A stretch of 64,000 nt of DNA from an uncultured beta proteobacterium. Lineage in GTDB: Bacteria; Pseudomonadota; Gammaproteobacteria; Burkholderiales; Rhodocyclaceae. The notes below the pieces were generated by a model. The model saw only the letters and a list, made by a program, of their open reading frames with translations, was not told the origin of the DNA and ran no database searches. The stretch is taken from assembly GCA_903908065.1 (NCBI GenBank), contig CAIVQO010000090.1, positions 62,001-126,000 of the forward strand, read 5' to 3'. This document shows positions 1-9,853 of this stretch, one piece after another (within the stretch, counting starts at the first letter, position 1; each line of letters starts with the position of its first letter). A program made the position numbers and the translations under genes.

Positions 1-500
1 AGCGCCGAGGTCGGCTCGTCGAACAGCATGCAGACCGGGTCCATGGCCAAGGCGCGGGCGATCGCCACGCGTTGCTGCTGGCCGCCGGAGAGCTGGGCCG
101 GGTGCTTGTCGGCGTGGGCGGCAAGGCCGACCCGGTCGAGCAGTTTGAGGCCGCGCGCATCCGCTTCCTCGGCGCTGCGACCGAGCACCTGCACTTGCGC
201 CAGGGCCAGGTTTCGGCGCACGCTCATGTGCGGGAACAGCTCGAAGTGCTGGAACACCATGCCGACGCGCGCGCGCAGCCGTGGCAGGTTGGTGGCCGGA
301 TCGCCGACGGAAACGCCATCGACCACGATGCGTCCCTGCTGGAAGGGCTCCAGGCCATTGACGCACTTGATCAGCGTCGATTTTCCCGAGCCCGACGGAC
401 CGCAAACCACCACCACCTCGCCCTTGGCGACCGTGGTGCTGCATCCCTTGAGCACCGGGGTGGCGCCGTAGGATTTGGAGACATCGCGGATTTCAATCAT
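1..500 (-). CDS. gltL: Amino-acid ABC transporter ATP-binding protein, GltL/GlnQ-like (3' truncated by window edge)
   Basis: This is the ATPase of a polar amino-acid importer, which powers uptake through the two permeases encoded just upstream. Visible motifs are Walker A (GPSGSGKST, near residue 36), the Q-loop region ([10 protein letters not shown]), the ABC signature LSGGQQQR and Walker B ending in LFDEPTSAL. The window ends right after Walker B, so the H-loop and C-terminus are missing. The start is the ATG at 500 ([12 protein letters not shown]), 12 nt downstream of the gltK stop. The family is clear. The substrate (glutamate/aspartate rather than glutamine) is inferred from the neighbouring genes. 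Confidence 0.93.
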   Translation of the reverse strand, partial: MIEIRDVSKSYGATPVLKGCSTTVAKGEVVVVCGPSGSGKSTLIKCVNGLEPFQQGRIVVDGVSVGDPATNLPRLRARVGMVFQHFELFPHMSVRRNLALAQVQVLGRSAEEADARGLKLLDRVGLAAHADKHPAQLSGGQQQRVAIARALAMDPVCMLFDEPTSA

Positions 501-512
501 GCGTGGTGAGCC

Positions 513-1175
513 TTAGCGGACGATGGCAACGCGCTTCTGCAACTGGCGTACGGCCAGCGAGAGGCTGAAGCAGATGGCGAAGTAGATCAGGGCCGAGAGC
601 ACGATCATCTCGACCGGGCGATTGTAGTTTTTGCCCACCACGTCGGCCGCCTTGAGCAAGTCCTTGGCGCCGATGGCATACACCAGCGAGGTGTCCTGGA
701 ACAGCACGATGCTTTGCGTCAGCAAGACCGGCAGCATGTTGCGCAGGGCCTGCGGCAGGACGACGTTGAGCATCGCCTGCGCCGGAGTCAGGCCCAGGGC
801 CTGGGCTGCCCAGACCTGGCCGCGCGGCACGCTCTGGATTCCCGAACGCATGATCTCGCAATAGAAAGCGGCCTCGAAGGCGGTGAAGGTGATGATGGCC
901 GAGGTTTCGGCGCCAACCGGCTTGCCGGTGAGGAAGGGAATCACCAGGAAGAACCAGAGGATCACCAGCACCAGCGGGATCGAGCGCATGGTGTCGACAT
1001 AGGCGCCTGCCGCCAGCGACAGGGGCTTGAACGGCGACAGCCGCGCCAGCGCCAGCAGGGTACCGATGACGATGCCGCCCGTCATCGCGATCAGGGTCAG
1101 GCGCAGGCTGAACAGCAGGCCGTCGCGGATGAACGGCAGGCTCGGGCCCCAGACGCTGAAGTCGAACTCGCCCAT
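513..1175 (-). CDS. gltK: Amino-acid ABC transporter permease, GltK-like
   Basis: This inner-membrane permease of a polar amino-acid ABC importer has 220 aa, normal for the HisM/GlnP family. Several hydrophobic segments are visible. The cytoplasmic EAA-type loop reads about QALGLTPAQAMLNVVLPQAL and contacts the ATPase. It begins 2 nt after the stop of the second permease gene and is followed by the ATPase gene, as in gltIJKL operons. The GltK rather than GltJ assignment rests on gene order and length. Confidence 0.9.
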   Translation of the reverse strand: MGEFDFSVWGPSLPFIRDGLLFSLRLTLIAMTGGIVIGTLLALARLSPFKPLSLAAGAYVDTMRSIPLVLVILWFFLVIPFLTGKPVGAETSAIITFTAFEAAFYCEIMRSGIQSVPRGQVWAAQALGLTPAQAMLNVVLPQALRNMLPVLLTQSIVLFQDTSLVYAIGAKDLLKAADVVGKNYNRPVEMIVLSALIYFAICFSLSLAVRQLQKRVAIVR

Positions 1176-1177
1176 CG

Positions 1178-1915
1178 CTACCCCGGCTTCGCGATCAGGC
1201 CGGGCACGCGCGAACGCGCCTCAATCCAGGCCATGCCGCGGTTGGCGGCAAAGGCGCAGATGAAATACAGCAGGGTCACGGCGAGGTAGGTTTCGATGCC
1301 CTGCTCCGAATCCTCCTGCATCTGCCGTGCCTGGAAGGTGAGCTCCATGACGCCGATGGCGAAGGCGATCGAGGAGTTCTTGAACACGTTCATGAATTCC
1401 GACGTCAGCGGCGGGATCACGATGCGCAGCGCCTGCGGCAGGATCACGTGGCGGTAGGCCTGCGGCAGCGTGAGCCCGAGCGCCAGCGCAGCGTCGCGCT
1501 GGCCGCGCGCCAGGCTGCCGACGCCGGCGCGCACCTGCTCGGCGACCCGCGCCGAGGTAAATAGGCCGAGGCACAACGCGGCGGTGACGAATTCCTTGGC
1601 CAGCATGTCCTGCTTGACCCACAGGCCCCAATCGGGCGGCAGCAACTCTGGCACGACGAAGAACCAGAGGAACATCTGCACCAGCAGCGGGATGTTGCGG
1701 AACAGCTCGACCCAGGTTGCGCCCAGCACCGCCAGGCCCTTGTGCGGCACGGTGCGCAGCGTGCCGACGGTGATCCCCAGCAGCAGCGCCAGCAACCAGG
1801 CGGCGAGCGACACGGCCAGGGTCCAGCCCAGGCCGGTGACGAGCCAATGCAGGTAGGTCTCCTCGCCGGCCTTGACCTGTTCGAGGAAGATGCCCCAGTT
1901 CCAGTGGTAGTCCAT
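1178..1915 (-). CDS. gltJ: Amino-acid ABC transporter permease, GltJ-like
   Basis: This is the first permease of the importer, 245 aa, with an N-terminal extension (MDYHWNWGIFLEQ) typical of GltJ. The EAA loop is present (about LALGLTLPQAYRHVILPQAL). It lies 41 nt downstream of the binding-protein gene and is nearly fused to gltK. Its stop codon is TAG, one of several ordinary TAG stops in the window, which matters when judging the in-frame TAG codons elsewhere. Confidence 0.9.
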   Translation of the reverse strand: MDYHWNWGIFLEQVKAGEETYLHWLVTGLGWTLAVSLAAWLLALLLGITVGTLRTVPHKGLAVLGATWVELFRNIPLLVQMFLWFFVVPELLPPDWGLWVKQDMLAKEFVTAALCLGLFTSARVAEQVRAGVGSLARGQRDAALALGLTLPQAYRHVILPQALRIVIPPLTSEFMNVFKNSSIAFAIGVMELTFQARQMQEDSEQGIETYLAVTLLYFICAFAANRGMAWIEARSRVPGLIAKPG

Positions 1916-1924
1916 GCGTCAAAT

Positions 1925-1945
1925 CGGCGTGGTACGGGCGCCGAC
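1925..1945 (-). repeat. Divergent copy of the GTCGGCGC dispersed repeat, between gltI and gltJ
   Basis: Read on the minus strand this gives GTCGGCGCCCGTACCACGCC, preceded by a run of A. It matches both ends of the window's 21-nt repeat but not its centre. It sits between the gltI stop (1957) and the gltJ start (1915), in the orientation of these genes. This is the weakest of the ten copies listed. Confidence 0.4.
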
Positions 1946-1956
1946 TTTTTCCTGCG

Positions 1957-2850
1957 TCAGAAACTTTCGGCCGGCGCGTCGCTCGGCGACGCAATGAGGA
2001 ACTTCAGCAGCTCGCTCATCGGGAAGTTGAGGTTCACCTGTTTCGGCGGAATCGGCGACATGAACCAGCGGGCATAGAGCTTGTCGATCTCGCCGCTTTT
2101 CATCAGGCCCTTGACCGTGTCGTCGACCACCTTCTTGAACTCGGGGTCGCCCCGCCGCAGCATGATGGCGATCGGCTCGATGCTCAGCACCTCGCCGACG
2201 ATGGCATAGTTGTTGGGCGCCTTCGAGGTGGCGATCAGCCCGGCGAGCAGGTTGTCGTCCATGACGAAGGCCACGGCGCGGTCGGTTTCCAGCATCAGGA
2301 AGGAATCGGCGTGGTCCTTGCCGTAGATCTCCTTGAAGTCGACGCCCTTGCCCTTCTCGTGGGCACGCATCAGCTGCACGCTGGTGGTGCCGGTGGTGGT
2401 GGCCACCGGTTTGCCGCCGAGCTGGCCGAGCGACTGGATGCCGGAGGCCTTCTTCACCGCCATGCGCACGTTGGTGATGAAGGTGGTCGGGGCGAAGGCC
2501 ACCTGCTTCTGCCTGGCTTCGTTGTTGGTGGTCGAGCCGCATTCGAGGTCCACCGTGCCGTTGCTGACCAGCGGGATGCGGTTCTGCGAGGTTACCGTCT
2601 GGTGCTGGACCTTGAGCCCGGGCAGCTTCAGCTTCGCCTTGACGGCATCGACGATGCGGTTGCAGATGTCGATGTGGTAACCGATCGGCTGCTGCTTCTC
2701 GTCGAGGTAGGACAGCGGATAGGAGGACTCGCGGATGCCGAGGGTGATGCTGCCGCCGTCCTTTATCTTCTTCAGCGTGCCTGCCTCCTGGGCGAAGGCC
2801 GGTGCAATCAGCAGGGCGAGGATCAGCGGGGTGCTCAGGCGGCGAAGCAT
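1957..2850 (-). CDS. gltI: Periplasmic glutamate/aspartate-type amino-acid binding protein
   Basis: This is the solute-binding protein of the gltIJKL importer, 297 aa from the chosen ATG at 2850. That start is preceded by AAGGAG and begins a clean Sec signal peptide (MLRRLSTPLILALLIAPAFA, cleavage after AFA). An upstream ATG at 2901 would overlap the exporter gene and add a non-signal extension, so it was rejected. The SBP_bac_3 fold is recognisable in SITLGIRESSYPLSYLDE, near the mature N-terminus. Glutamate/aspartate specificity is inferred from similarity to GltI. Confidence 0.9.
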   Translation of the reverse strand: MLRRLSTPLILALLIAPAFAQEAGTLKKIKDGGSITLGIRESSYPLSYLDEKQQPIGYHIDICNRIVDAVKAKLKLPGLKVQHQTVTSQNRIPLVSNGTVDLECGSTTNNEARQKQVAFAPTTFITNVRMAVKKASGIQSLGQLGGKPVATTTGTTSVQLMRAHEKGKGVDFKEIYGKDHADSFLMLETDRAVAFVMDDNLLAGLIATSKAPNNYAIVGEVLSIEPIAIMLRRGDPEFKKVVDDTVKGLMKSGEIDKLYARWFMSPIPPKQVNLNFPMSELLKFLIASPSDAPAESF

Positions 2851-2861
2851 GGCGGTCTCCT

Positions 2862-4694
2862 TCAGGGGGCTTCGGTCAGGTTCTGTTGCTGCAAGGCCCA
2901 CATCGCCGCGTACATGCCGCCCTGGTCGAGCAATGCGCGATGCGTACCGCGCTCGACGATGCGCCCGGCGTCGAGCACCAGGATCTCGTCGGCGTTCATC
3001 ACTGTAGACAGGCGGTGGGCGATGATCAAGGTGGTGCGGCCCACCGCCACCTGTTCCAGCTCGGCCTGGATCGCCTTTTCGGTCTTCGAGTCGAGCGCCG
3101 AGGTCGCCTCGTCGAAGATCAGGATCGGCGGGTTCTTCAGTAATGCCCGGGCGATGGCGACGCGCTGCTTTTCGCCGCCGGAAAGCTTCAGGCCGCGCTC
3201 GCCGACACGGGTATCGTAGCCTTCGGGCAGTGCCTCGATGAAATCGTGGATGTGCGCCGCCTGCGCCGCGGCGATGACTTCCTCGCGCGGTGCGCTGGGC
3301 CGGCCGTACTGGATGTTGTAGTAGATCGTGTCATTGAACAGCACCGTGTCCTGCGGCACGATGCCGATCGCGGCGCGCAGGCTGGCCTGCTTCAGCGCGC
3401 GCAGGTCGGAGCCATTGACCTTGACCGAGCCCGTGGTGGCGTCATAGAAGCGGAACAGCAGGCGCGCCAGCGTGGACTTTCCCGAACCGCTGTGGCCGAC
3501 CACCGCCACCGTGCCGCCAGCGCCGACTTTGAAGCTGACGTTGTGCAGGATCTGGCGGTTGCTTTCGTAGGCAAAGCCGACGTCGGCGAACTCGATCTCG
3601 CAGGGGCCGTGTTCGTTCGCGGCGAACAGCGGCCGCGCATCGGGAGAGTCTTCGACCTCGCGATTCTTGCTCAGCAGGCCGAACATGCGCTCGATGTCGG
3701 TCAGCGACTGGCGGATCTCGCGGTAAAGCACGCCGAGGTGGTTGAGCGGCATGTAAAGCTGGATCAGGAAGGCGTTCACCAGCACGATGTCGCCCACCGT
3801 CATGCTGCCGTTGGCCACGCCCACCGCCGCGCGCCACATCATCAGCGTCACGCCCAGCGCGATGATCAGCGATTGGCCCATGTTGAGCCAGGAAAGCGAC
3901 ACCTGGCTGCGGATCTGCGCCGCCTCCCACTTTTGCATCTGCTCGTCGTAGCGGTCGTGTTCCCAGCGCTCGTTGTTGAAATACTTAACCGTCTCGAAGT
4001 TGATCAGGCTGTCCACCGCGCGCACATTGGCCGCCGAGTCGAGCTCGTTGACCTCGCGGCGGATCACGGTGCGCCAGTTGGTGACGAGGATGGTGAACAC
4101 CACGTAGATGACCAGGGTTGCCGCCGTGATCAGGGTGAAATCCCAGGCATACCGCGCGGCCAGGATGCCGATCACCAGGGCGATCTCGACCAGGGTCGGC
4201 AGGATCGAGTACAGCGTATAGCTGATCAGCGAACCGATTGAACGCGTGCCGCGCTCGATGTCGCGGGTCAGGCCGCCGGTCTGGCGGTCAAGGTGGAAGC
4301 GCAGCGAGAGCGAGTGCAGGTGTTCGAAGACCTGCAGGGTGATGGTGCGCACCGCACGCTGGGTGACGCGGGCGAAGAAGATCTCGCGCAGCTCGGTGAA
4401 CAGCACGGTCGAGAAGCGCAGCGCGCCGTAGGTTGCCAGGAGGCCCAGCGGTACCAGCAGCACCGCCTGCTCCAGCTTGCTGCCGGGCAGGGTGAAGCTG
4501 TCGATGATGTCCTTGAACACCATCGGCACCGCGACATTGGTCAGCTTGGCCAGCAGCAGGCAGGACAGGGCGAACACCACGCGCCACTTCCAGGCCCACA
4601 GGTAGGGCAACAGGGTCTTGATCGTCTGCCAGTCGTGGCGTTCTTCCGGGATCGGCCCCGGCAGGGCCATGGTGGGTGGAGTGCGGCGCATCAT
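2862..4694 (-). CDS. ABC exporter, Atm1/HMT1-like, fused membrane and ATPase domains
   Basis: This half-size ABC exporter has 610 aa. About six membrane segments lie in residues 35-330 and an ATPase domain in about 360-600. Walker A is GHSGSGKST, the signature LSGGEKQR and Walker B ILIFDEATSALDS. The sequence between them resembles mitochondrial Atm1 and bacterial HMT1-type exporters, which move glutathione-linked sulphur or metal conjugates; the substrate is not shown here. Its stop lies 12 nt before the gltI start, but its function appears separate from gltIJKL. The ATPase N-terminus carries a copy of the dispersed repeat, read as FKVGAGGTV. Confidence 0.85.
   Translation of the reverse strand: MMRRTPPTMALPGPIPEERHDWQTIKTLLPYLWAWKWRVVFALSCLLLAKLTNVAVPMVFKDIIDSFTLPGSKLEQAVLLVPLGLLATYGALRFSTVLFTELREIFFARVTQRAVRTITLQVFEHLHSLSLRFHLDRQTGGLTRDIERGTRSIGSLISYTLYSILPTLVEIALVIGILAARYAWDFTLITAATLVIYVVFTILVTNWRTVIRREVNELDSAANVRAVDSLINFETVKYFNNERWEHDRYDEQMQKWEAAQIRSQVSLSWLNMGQSLIIALGVTLMMWRAAVGVANGSMTVGDIVLVNAFLIQLYMPLNHLGVLYREIRQSLTDIERMFGLLSKNREVEDSPDARPLFAANEHGPCEIEFADVGFAYESNRQILHNVSFKVGAGGTVAVVGHSGSGKSTLARLLFRFYDATTGSVKVNGSDLRALKQASLRAAIGIVPQDTVLFNDTIYYNIQYGRPSAPREEVIAAAQAAHIHDFIEALPEGYDTRVGERGLKLSGGEKQRVAIARALLKNPPILIFDEATSALDSKTEKAIQAELEQVAVGRTTLIIAHRLSTVMNADEILVLDAGRIVERGTHRALLDQGGMYAAMWALQQQNLTEAP
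3507..3527 (-). repeat. Dispersed GTCGGCGC repeat inside the ABC exporter gene
   Basis: On the minus (coding) strand this reads GTCGGCGCTGGCGGCACGGT, preceded by AAA. It differs from the consensus at two of 21 positions. It is translated as VGAGGTV just before Walker A, a position where ABC proteins tolerate variation. Confidence 0.6.
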
Positions 4695-4729
4695 GGGCGG
4701 ATTCTAGTCGCCGCCCGGCGAACCCGCCG

Positions 4730-5740
4730 TCACCGGTAAAGCTCGGCCAGCAGTTTTTGCACTTCGGGCCTGAAATAGGCATCCACCACCTCGGGATCGT
4801 AGAAACTGCCCGCGCATTGGCGGATTTCGCGGTTGGCGATTTCGATGCCTCGGCTTGGGCGGTACGGTCGATGTGAGGAAATCGCGTCGGCTACGTCGGC
4901 GATGGCGACGATGCGCGACTCGACCCGGATTGCGTCTCCCCGCAGGCCGAAGGGATAACCGCTGCCGTCCATGTGCTCGTGGTGCTGGAGGATTACGTCG
5001 GCCAGCGGCCACGGGAACGGGATAGTGGCCACCAGTTCCTAGCCGACCTGGCAATGGGTCCGCATCAGGCCCATTTCCAGGTCGCTGAGTGCTCCCGGAC
5101 GGGTCAGGATTTCCGACGGGACGGCAATCTTGCCCAGGTCGTGAATCGAGGCCGCGAGGTGGATGCCGTGCAAGGCCTCCCCCTTCAGCCCAAGGGCTTG
5201 TGCGATCGCCACCGCCAGTCGGGCGACGTTCTTCTGGTGCCCGGCAGTGTAGGGATCCCGGCGTTCGACCATGTGCGCCATGGCTTCGACCGTTCCGGTG
5301 AGGGCGGCGGCCGTTTCCTGCTCGCGCTGTTTCAGGGTGGTGATGTTTTCATGGGCGACGATGGCGTTGCGGGTCCCGTCGAGTTCGAGCGGAGTGACAG
5401 TCAGCAGGAACCAGCGCTGCTCGGTCGGCGAGTGGCAGGGGTAGGTGAGCTGGAACCGCGGCATGTCGTCGAACAGGACGCCGGCGATGTCCCTGGCTGC
5501 CAGCAGCGAATGGTCGTCGGGAGCAAAGCTCACCGCCGAAACGCTGCTCAGCAGATGACGCTCGACAGCAGGCGCGCAGAGATCGAGGTAATTGATCCCC
5601 ACACCGTCACCGCGGCCTCCGTTGCTGTCCGCAAACTGTCGCCAGGCCCGATTGACGGCGACGATTTCACCGTGGCGATTCAATACCGCGATGTTTGCCG
5701 CGAGTGCATCGATGAGTTGCTGGGCAAGGGAACTGAACAT
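4730..5740 (-). pseudogene. PAS-HD-GYP cyclic-di-GMP phosphodiesterase interrupted by in-frame TAG
   Basis: The frame encodes a PAS-like N-terminus (about residues 10-130), then an HD-GYP domain that would hydrolyse cyclic di-GMP. The HD motif is in HLAASIHDLGKI and the GYP motif in HHEHMDGSGYPFGLRGD. Codon 234 (plus-strand 5039-5041) is TAG. Translation in the same frame resumes at once as ELVATIPFPWPLADV, and the family normally has Tyr at this place (H-x-Q-x-G-Y-E). The two halves share one frame, so this is a point nonsense change, not an indel. A product ending at codon 233 would lack the GYP half. A sequencing error is possible. It follows the antiporter gene by 33 nt. Confidence 0.85.
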
Positions 5741-5773
5741 TAGGGTGATTCTCGTGATTCGCCGTCCGGGCGC

Positions 5774-7333
5774 TTAAAGCTGCGCCTCCTGGTAATCCAG
5801 GATTTCCTCCTGGTGGCGCAGCACCTCGTCGCCGATCTCGTTCTCGCGCCAGAGGCGGATCAGTTCGGCGCGCTCGGCGGCAATGGCGATGCGGCGCAGT
5901 TCGTTTCGCATGCGCTCGCGCGCCGTCGGTTCGGTGCCTTCCGGTGCAGCGTAAGCGATTCGTTCGGTGATCTCGGCGCGCAGCAGGCTGCCCCATTCGG
6001 CGGGTGCGCCGGCCCCGGCCAGATGGGCATCGACCGCAGCGATGGCGGCCGCGCTCATCGCCGTGCGCACCTGCCGTTGCTCTTCGGCCATGCTCCAGTC
6101 GCTGCCGACCTTGAGCTTGCGGATCAAGGGCGCCAGCGTCAGGCCCTGCCCCACCAGTGTCGCGACGATGACGAAGAAGGTGAGGAAGATGATCAGGTCG
6201 CGCGCCGGGAAGGGATCGCCGTTGGGCAGGGTGGCGGGCAGGGCCAGCGCGGCGGCGAGCGAGACGATGCCGCGCATGCCGCACCAGCTGATGATGCCCA
6301 GCTCGCGCCTGCGCAGCTGGGGTACCTGGGGATTGACCAGGCCCGGAAACCAGCGTGGCAGCCAGGCCGCCGGATAGACCCAGGCGAAACGCACCAGCAC
6401 GGCGACCACGGTAATGGCCGTGCCCATCAGCATCAGGGTTGAAAGCGGGTAGCGGCCCAGGGTGTCCATCACGTCGGACATCTGGATCCCGATCAGGATG
6501 AAGATCAGGCTGTTGAGCATGAACACCAGCACGTTCCACACCGAGCGCGCCATGATGCGCATTTCGGCCGAGACGATCTCGGGCGCGTAGCGGCCGCGCA
6601 CCAGGCCGGCGGCCACCACCGCCAGCACGCCGGAGACATGCACCGATTCGGCGGCGATGTAGCCGATGTAGGGAATCGCCAGCGCGGTGATGACCTCGAT
6701 GAAGGGGTCGCCGAGGCGCTTGTGAATTTCGACGAAGACGAAACCGACGACGATGCCGATCAATACGCCACCGACCGAGACCAGGGCAAACTGGGAAGCG
6801 GCCTCGCCCATCGAAAAGGCGCCGGTGAGGACGGCGGCGATGGCGAGCTTGTATATGACCAGGCCGGAGGCATCGTTGACCAGGCTCTCGCCTTCGAGGA
6901 TGGTTACCAGATGGCGCGGGATGTTGAGCCGCGAAAGGATGGTGGTGGCCGCCACCGCGTCCGGCGGCGAAACGATGGCGCCGAGTACGAAGGCCGCCGC
7001 CCAGGGCACCGAGGGCACCATCAGCTTGAGCACGAGACCGACCGCCAACGTGGTGGCGATCACCAGGCCGATCGCCAGCAGGCTGATCGAGCGGATATGG
7101 GCCTTGAAGTCGCTCCAGGAGGTCAGCAGTGCAGCCTGATAGAGGATGGGCGGCAGCACGATCACCAGGATCAGCTGCGGATCGAAGGGAAACTGCGGCA
7201 GCCGGGGGATCGTTCCCAACAGCGCGCCGCCGATCACCAGGGCGATCGGATAGGGAAACTTGAAGTGCCGCGCCAGCCAGCTCAGGGCGACGGCGCAGAT
7301 CATCAGCAGCAGGACAAGTTCAAGCAACAGCAC
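5774..7333 (-). CDS. Na+/H+ antiporter, CPA1 (NhaP-like) family
   Basis: This inner-membrane cation/proton antiporter has 519 aa, with about twelve hydrophobic segments through residue 410 and a charged C-terminal tail of about 110 residues. The conserved membrane motifs AIVSPPDAVAA and LEGESLVNDASGLV carry the acidic residues that bind cations in CPA1 proteins. Its probable role is pH and sodium homeostasis. It starts 93 nt downstream of the hybrid-kinase operon and may be transcribed with it. Confidence 0.9.
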   Translation of the reverse strand: MLLLELVLLLMICAVALSWLARHFKFPYPIALVIGGALLGTIPRLPQFPFDPQLILVIVLPPILYQAALLTSWSDFKAHIRSISLLAIGLVIATTLAVGLVLKLMVPSVPWAAAFVLGAIVSPPDAVAATTILSRLNIPRHLVTILEGESLVNDASGLVIYKLAIAAVLTGAFSMGEAASQFALVSVGGVLIGIVVGFVFVEIHKRLGDPFIEVITALAIPYIGYIAAESVHVSGVLAVVAAGLVRGRYAPEIVSAEMRIMARSVWNVLVFMLNSLIFILIGIQMSDVMDTLGRYPLSTLMLMGTAITVVAVLVRFAWVYPAAWLPRWFPGLVNPQVPQLRRRELGIISWCGMRGIVSLAAALALPATLPNGDPFPARDLIIFLTFFVIVATLVGQGLTLAPLIRKLKVGSDWSMAEEQRQVRTAMSAAAIAAVDAHLAGAGAPAEWGSLLRAEITERIAYAAPEGTEPTARERMRNELRRIAIAAERAELIRLWRENEIGDEVLRHQEEILDYQEAQL

Positions 7334-7426
7334 GACGGAATTCCGGTCAGGAGCGGAGGGTTCGCCCGCCGGCGTGCGGCCGGCGCGTCTGGCGGCGCCG
7401 GCGCAACGGGGCGGGGAGGCCGAATT

Positions 7427-9853
7427 CTAGGAGCCCAGGAGCTTGTGGCGCAAGGCGTGCAGCGTCGCCCGCGCTTTTTCGAAGTCGAATTCGTTGATTT
7501 CGCGGGCCAGCTGTTCGTAGCCGGTCCCGAGCACGGTGCGCAGGCGAGACCCTTCGCGCTTGAGAATGTCGGCGGCCAGCATGTCGCCGCATGACAGGGC
7601 AGCCTCGAGCGAATTCAACACGCCCTTGAGTTGGCGCGGATCGACGGCCTCCGGATCGGGCCGGGGTTCGCAGCTTGCCGGCGAAAGCGCGGCCGCGAGC
7701 GTGGTGAATTCGCCCTGGATTGCATTCAGCGGCGTGCTCACGCGCAGGTCCGCATCCTTTGCAGCGTGCAGATCCGCCTCGACCTCGCGCGCAAGCTCGG
7801 CGACGCGGTTCAAGCCCAGGGTGGCGGCGGCGCCTTTCAGCGCATGGGCCAGGGCAATGGCCTCGGCCGCTTCCTTGCGTTCCAGGGCATTGGCGATGGC
7901 GATCGTGTCATTGGCATGGCCGAGGACAAACATCCGCAGCAGGTCGAGATACCTGTCGACCCGGCCGCGCAATGCCGCCAAGCCCTGCGCGATGTCGACG
8001 CCGTTGAGCGCCTTCAGTCGGGCCAGTTCGAGCTCGCTGGCCGCATCCATTGTCCGCGCCGAGCCCGCAGCGGCGGTCGATGCAGCCGCAGGTGCCGCAA
8101 CAGGGGGCGCCAGGGCCTCGGCGGGAGGCTTCGGCAGCCATTTCAACAGGGTCGCGTAGAGGGATTCCGGGTCCACCGGCTTGGAGATGAAATCGTTCAG
8201 TCCGGCGTCGATGCAGGCGCGACGATCCTCGTCGAAGGCATTGGCCGTCATTGCCAGGATCGGCAGCGTCGCCCACTGCGGCAGTGCCCGGATCGCGCGG
8301 GTGGCTTCCAGGCCATCCATGCGCGGCATTTGCATGTCCATCAGGATCAGGTCGTAGGGACTGGCCGACGCCTTCTCCAGCGCCTCGCGGCCGTCGGCCG
8401 CCAGGGTGACGTCGAGCCCTACGCCATGCAGGACTTCCAGCGCCACCTCGGCATTGATCGGATTGTCCTCGGCCAGCAGGATGCGGGCGCCACGGTGCTT
8501 GCGGCGCAGTTGGTCCTCGGCGCTGTCCGACGATTGTTCGGGAGCAAGCGATATGCCGTGACCACGCTGCAGCGGCACCGTGAACCAGAACCGGCTGCCC
8601 TTTCCCGGGCTTCCATCGGCGCCGACGCTGCCTCCCATCAACTCCACCAGGCGGCGGGTGATCACCAGGCCGAGGCCGGTGCCGCCGTAGCGGCGCGAGG
8701 TCGAGGCGTCCACCTGTTCGAAGGCATGGAACAGGCGGTTCAGCTCGTCGGGTGCGATGCCTATGCCACTGTCTTCGACTTCGAAGCGCACCAGCAGCGT
8801 CTCCCCCTGGTCCTGCTCGACATGGCAGTGGATCGACACCTTACCGTGCTCGGTGAATTTCACCGCATTGCCGGCGTAGTTCAGCAGCGCCTGGCGCAGC
8901 CGGGTCAGGTCGCCGCGCAGCCACATCGGCACGTTGCCGCTATCCACCTCGATGTCGATGCCCTTGCCCTGTGCCGTGCCGGCGATCAGAGAATGGACAT
9001 GGTCGAGCAGCGCGCCAAGGGAGAAATTCTCCTGTTCGAGGGCAATCTTGCCGGCCTCGATCTTCGACAGGTCGAGGATGTCGTTGATGATCGAAAGCAG
9101 GTGTCGCCCGGCTTCGCCGATCTTGTTCAGGCGCTCCTGCTGTTGCGGCGTCGCGCCGGCATGCAGCAGGTGGGCGAGGCCGAGCACCGCGTTCATCGGC
9201 GTGCGGATCTCGTGGCTCATGTTGGCGAGGAACTGCGATTTGGCCACGTTGGCGGCCTCGGCCGCATCCTTCGCTGCGGCCAGCTGGCGGGTACGTTCCG
9301 CCACCAGCTGTTCGAGGTGGTCGCGGTACTGTTCCAGCAGGGCCTGCTGTTCGGCAACGTCGTGCAGCGTCTTGTAAGCGCGCAGCCCGGCATACACCGA
9401 GACGAAAATGCGGTCCGCCGTCAGTTCCGACTTCAGGCGGTAGCCGTCGATTTCGTAGTTGGCGACCACTTCCCGTTGCGGCGCAAAGCCAGGCTGGCCG
9501 GTAACCAGCACGATGCGCACCATGCGGTTGCCGGCCTCCTGGCGCACGTAACGCACCAGGTCGAGGCCCGCCAGTTCGGTTTCCATCACCACGTCGAGCA
9601 GGATCAGGGCGACGTCGGGATGGGCCAGCAGCACCGCCTTGGCTTCGGCCACCGAACCGGCGTCGAACAACTGCAGGCGGTGGCCTTCGACGACCATGTC
9701 GCGCAGCGCCAGGCGCAACACGGCATGGATGTCCGGCTCGTCGTCGACCACCAGTACCTTCCACGATTCGGCCCTCGCTTGCGGCTCGGCCGCGTTCGCG
9801 TCTTCAGGAGCGAACAGCGACGAGAACTCGTCGTTTTCCACGGGCTGGCTCAT
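7427..9853 (-). CDS. Hybrid histidine kinase: REC-HisKA-HATPase-REC-HPt
   Basis: This cytoplasmic phosphorelay protein has 808 aa and no membrane segment. An N-terminal receiver has its phospho-Asp near residue 87 (LILLDVVM). A coiled coil leads to HisKA with His near 214 ([12 protein letters not shown]), then HATPase ([21 protein letters not shown]). A second receiver has Asp near 506 (LILMDMQMP) and a C-terminal HPt has His near 670 ([12 protein letters not shown]). No DNA-binding or enzymatic output is present. The start ATG overlaps the stop of the upstream kinase gene (ATGA), so the two are translationally coupled. The N-terminal receiver is a natural target of that upstream kinase. It ends in TAG. 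Confidence 0.92.
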   Translation of the reverse strand: MSQPVENDEFSSLFAPEDANAAEPQARAESWKVLVVDDEPDIHAVLRLALRDMVVEGHRLQLFDAGSVAEAKAVLLAHPDVALILLDVVMETELAGLDLVRYVRQEAGNRMVRIVLVTGQPGFAPQREVVANYEIDGYRLKSELTADRIFVSVYAGLRAYKTLHDVAEQQALLEQYRDHLEQLVAERTRQLAAAKDAAEAANVAKSQFLANMSHEIRTPMNAVLGLAHLLHAGATPQQQERLNKIGEAGRHLLSIINDILDLSKIEAGKIALEQENFSLGALLDHVHSLIAGTAQGKGIDIEVDSGNVPMWLRGDLTRLRQALLNYAGNAVKFTEHGKVSIHCHVEQDQGETLLVRFEVEDSGIGIAPDELNRLFHAFEQVDASTSRRYGGTGLGLVITRRLVELMGGSVGADGSPGKGSRFWFTVPLQRGHGISLAPEQSSDSAEDQLRRKHRGARILLAEDNPINAEVALEVLHGVGLDVTLAADGREALEKASASPYDLILMDMQMPRMDGLEATRAIRALPQWATLPILAMTANAFDEDRRACIDAGLNDFISKPVDPESLYATLLKWLPKPPAEALAPPVAAPAAASTAAAGSARTMDAASELELARLKALNGVDIAQGLAALRGRVDRYLDLLRMFVLGHANDTIAIANALERKEAAEAIALAHALKGAAATLGLNRVAELAREVEADLHAAKDADLRVSTPLNAIQGEFTTLAAALSPASCEPRPDPEAVDPRQLKGVLNSLEAALSCGDMLAADILKREGSRLRTVLGTGYEQLAREINEFDFEKARATLHALRHKLLGS

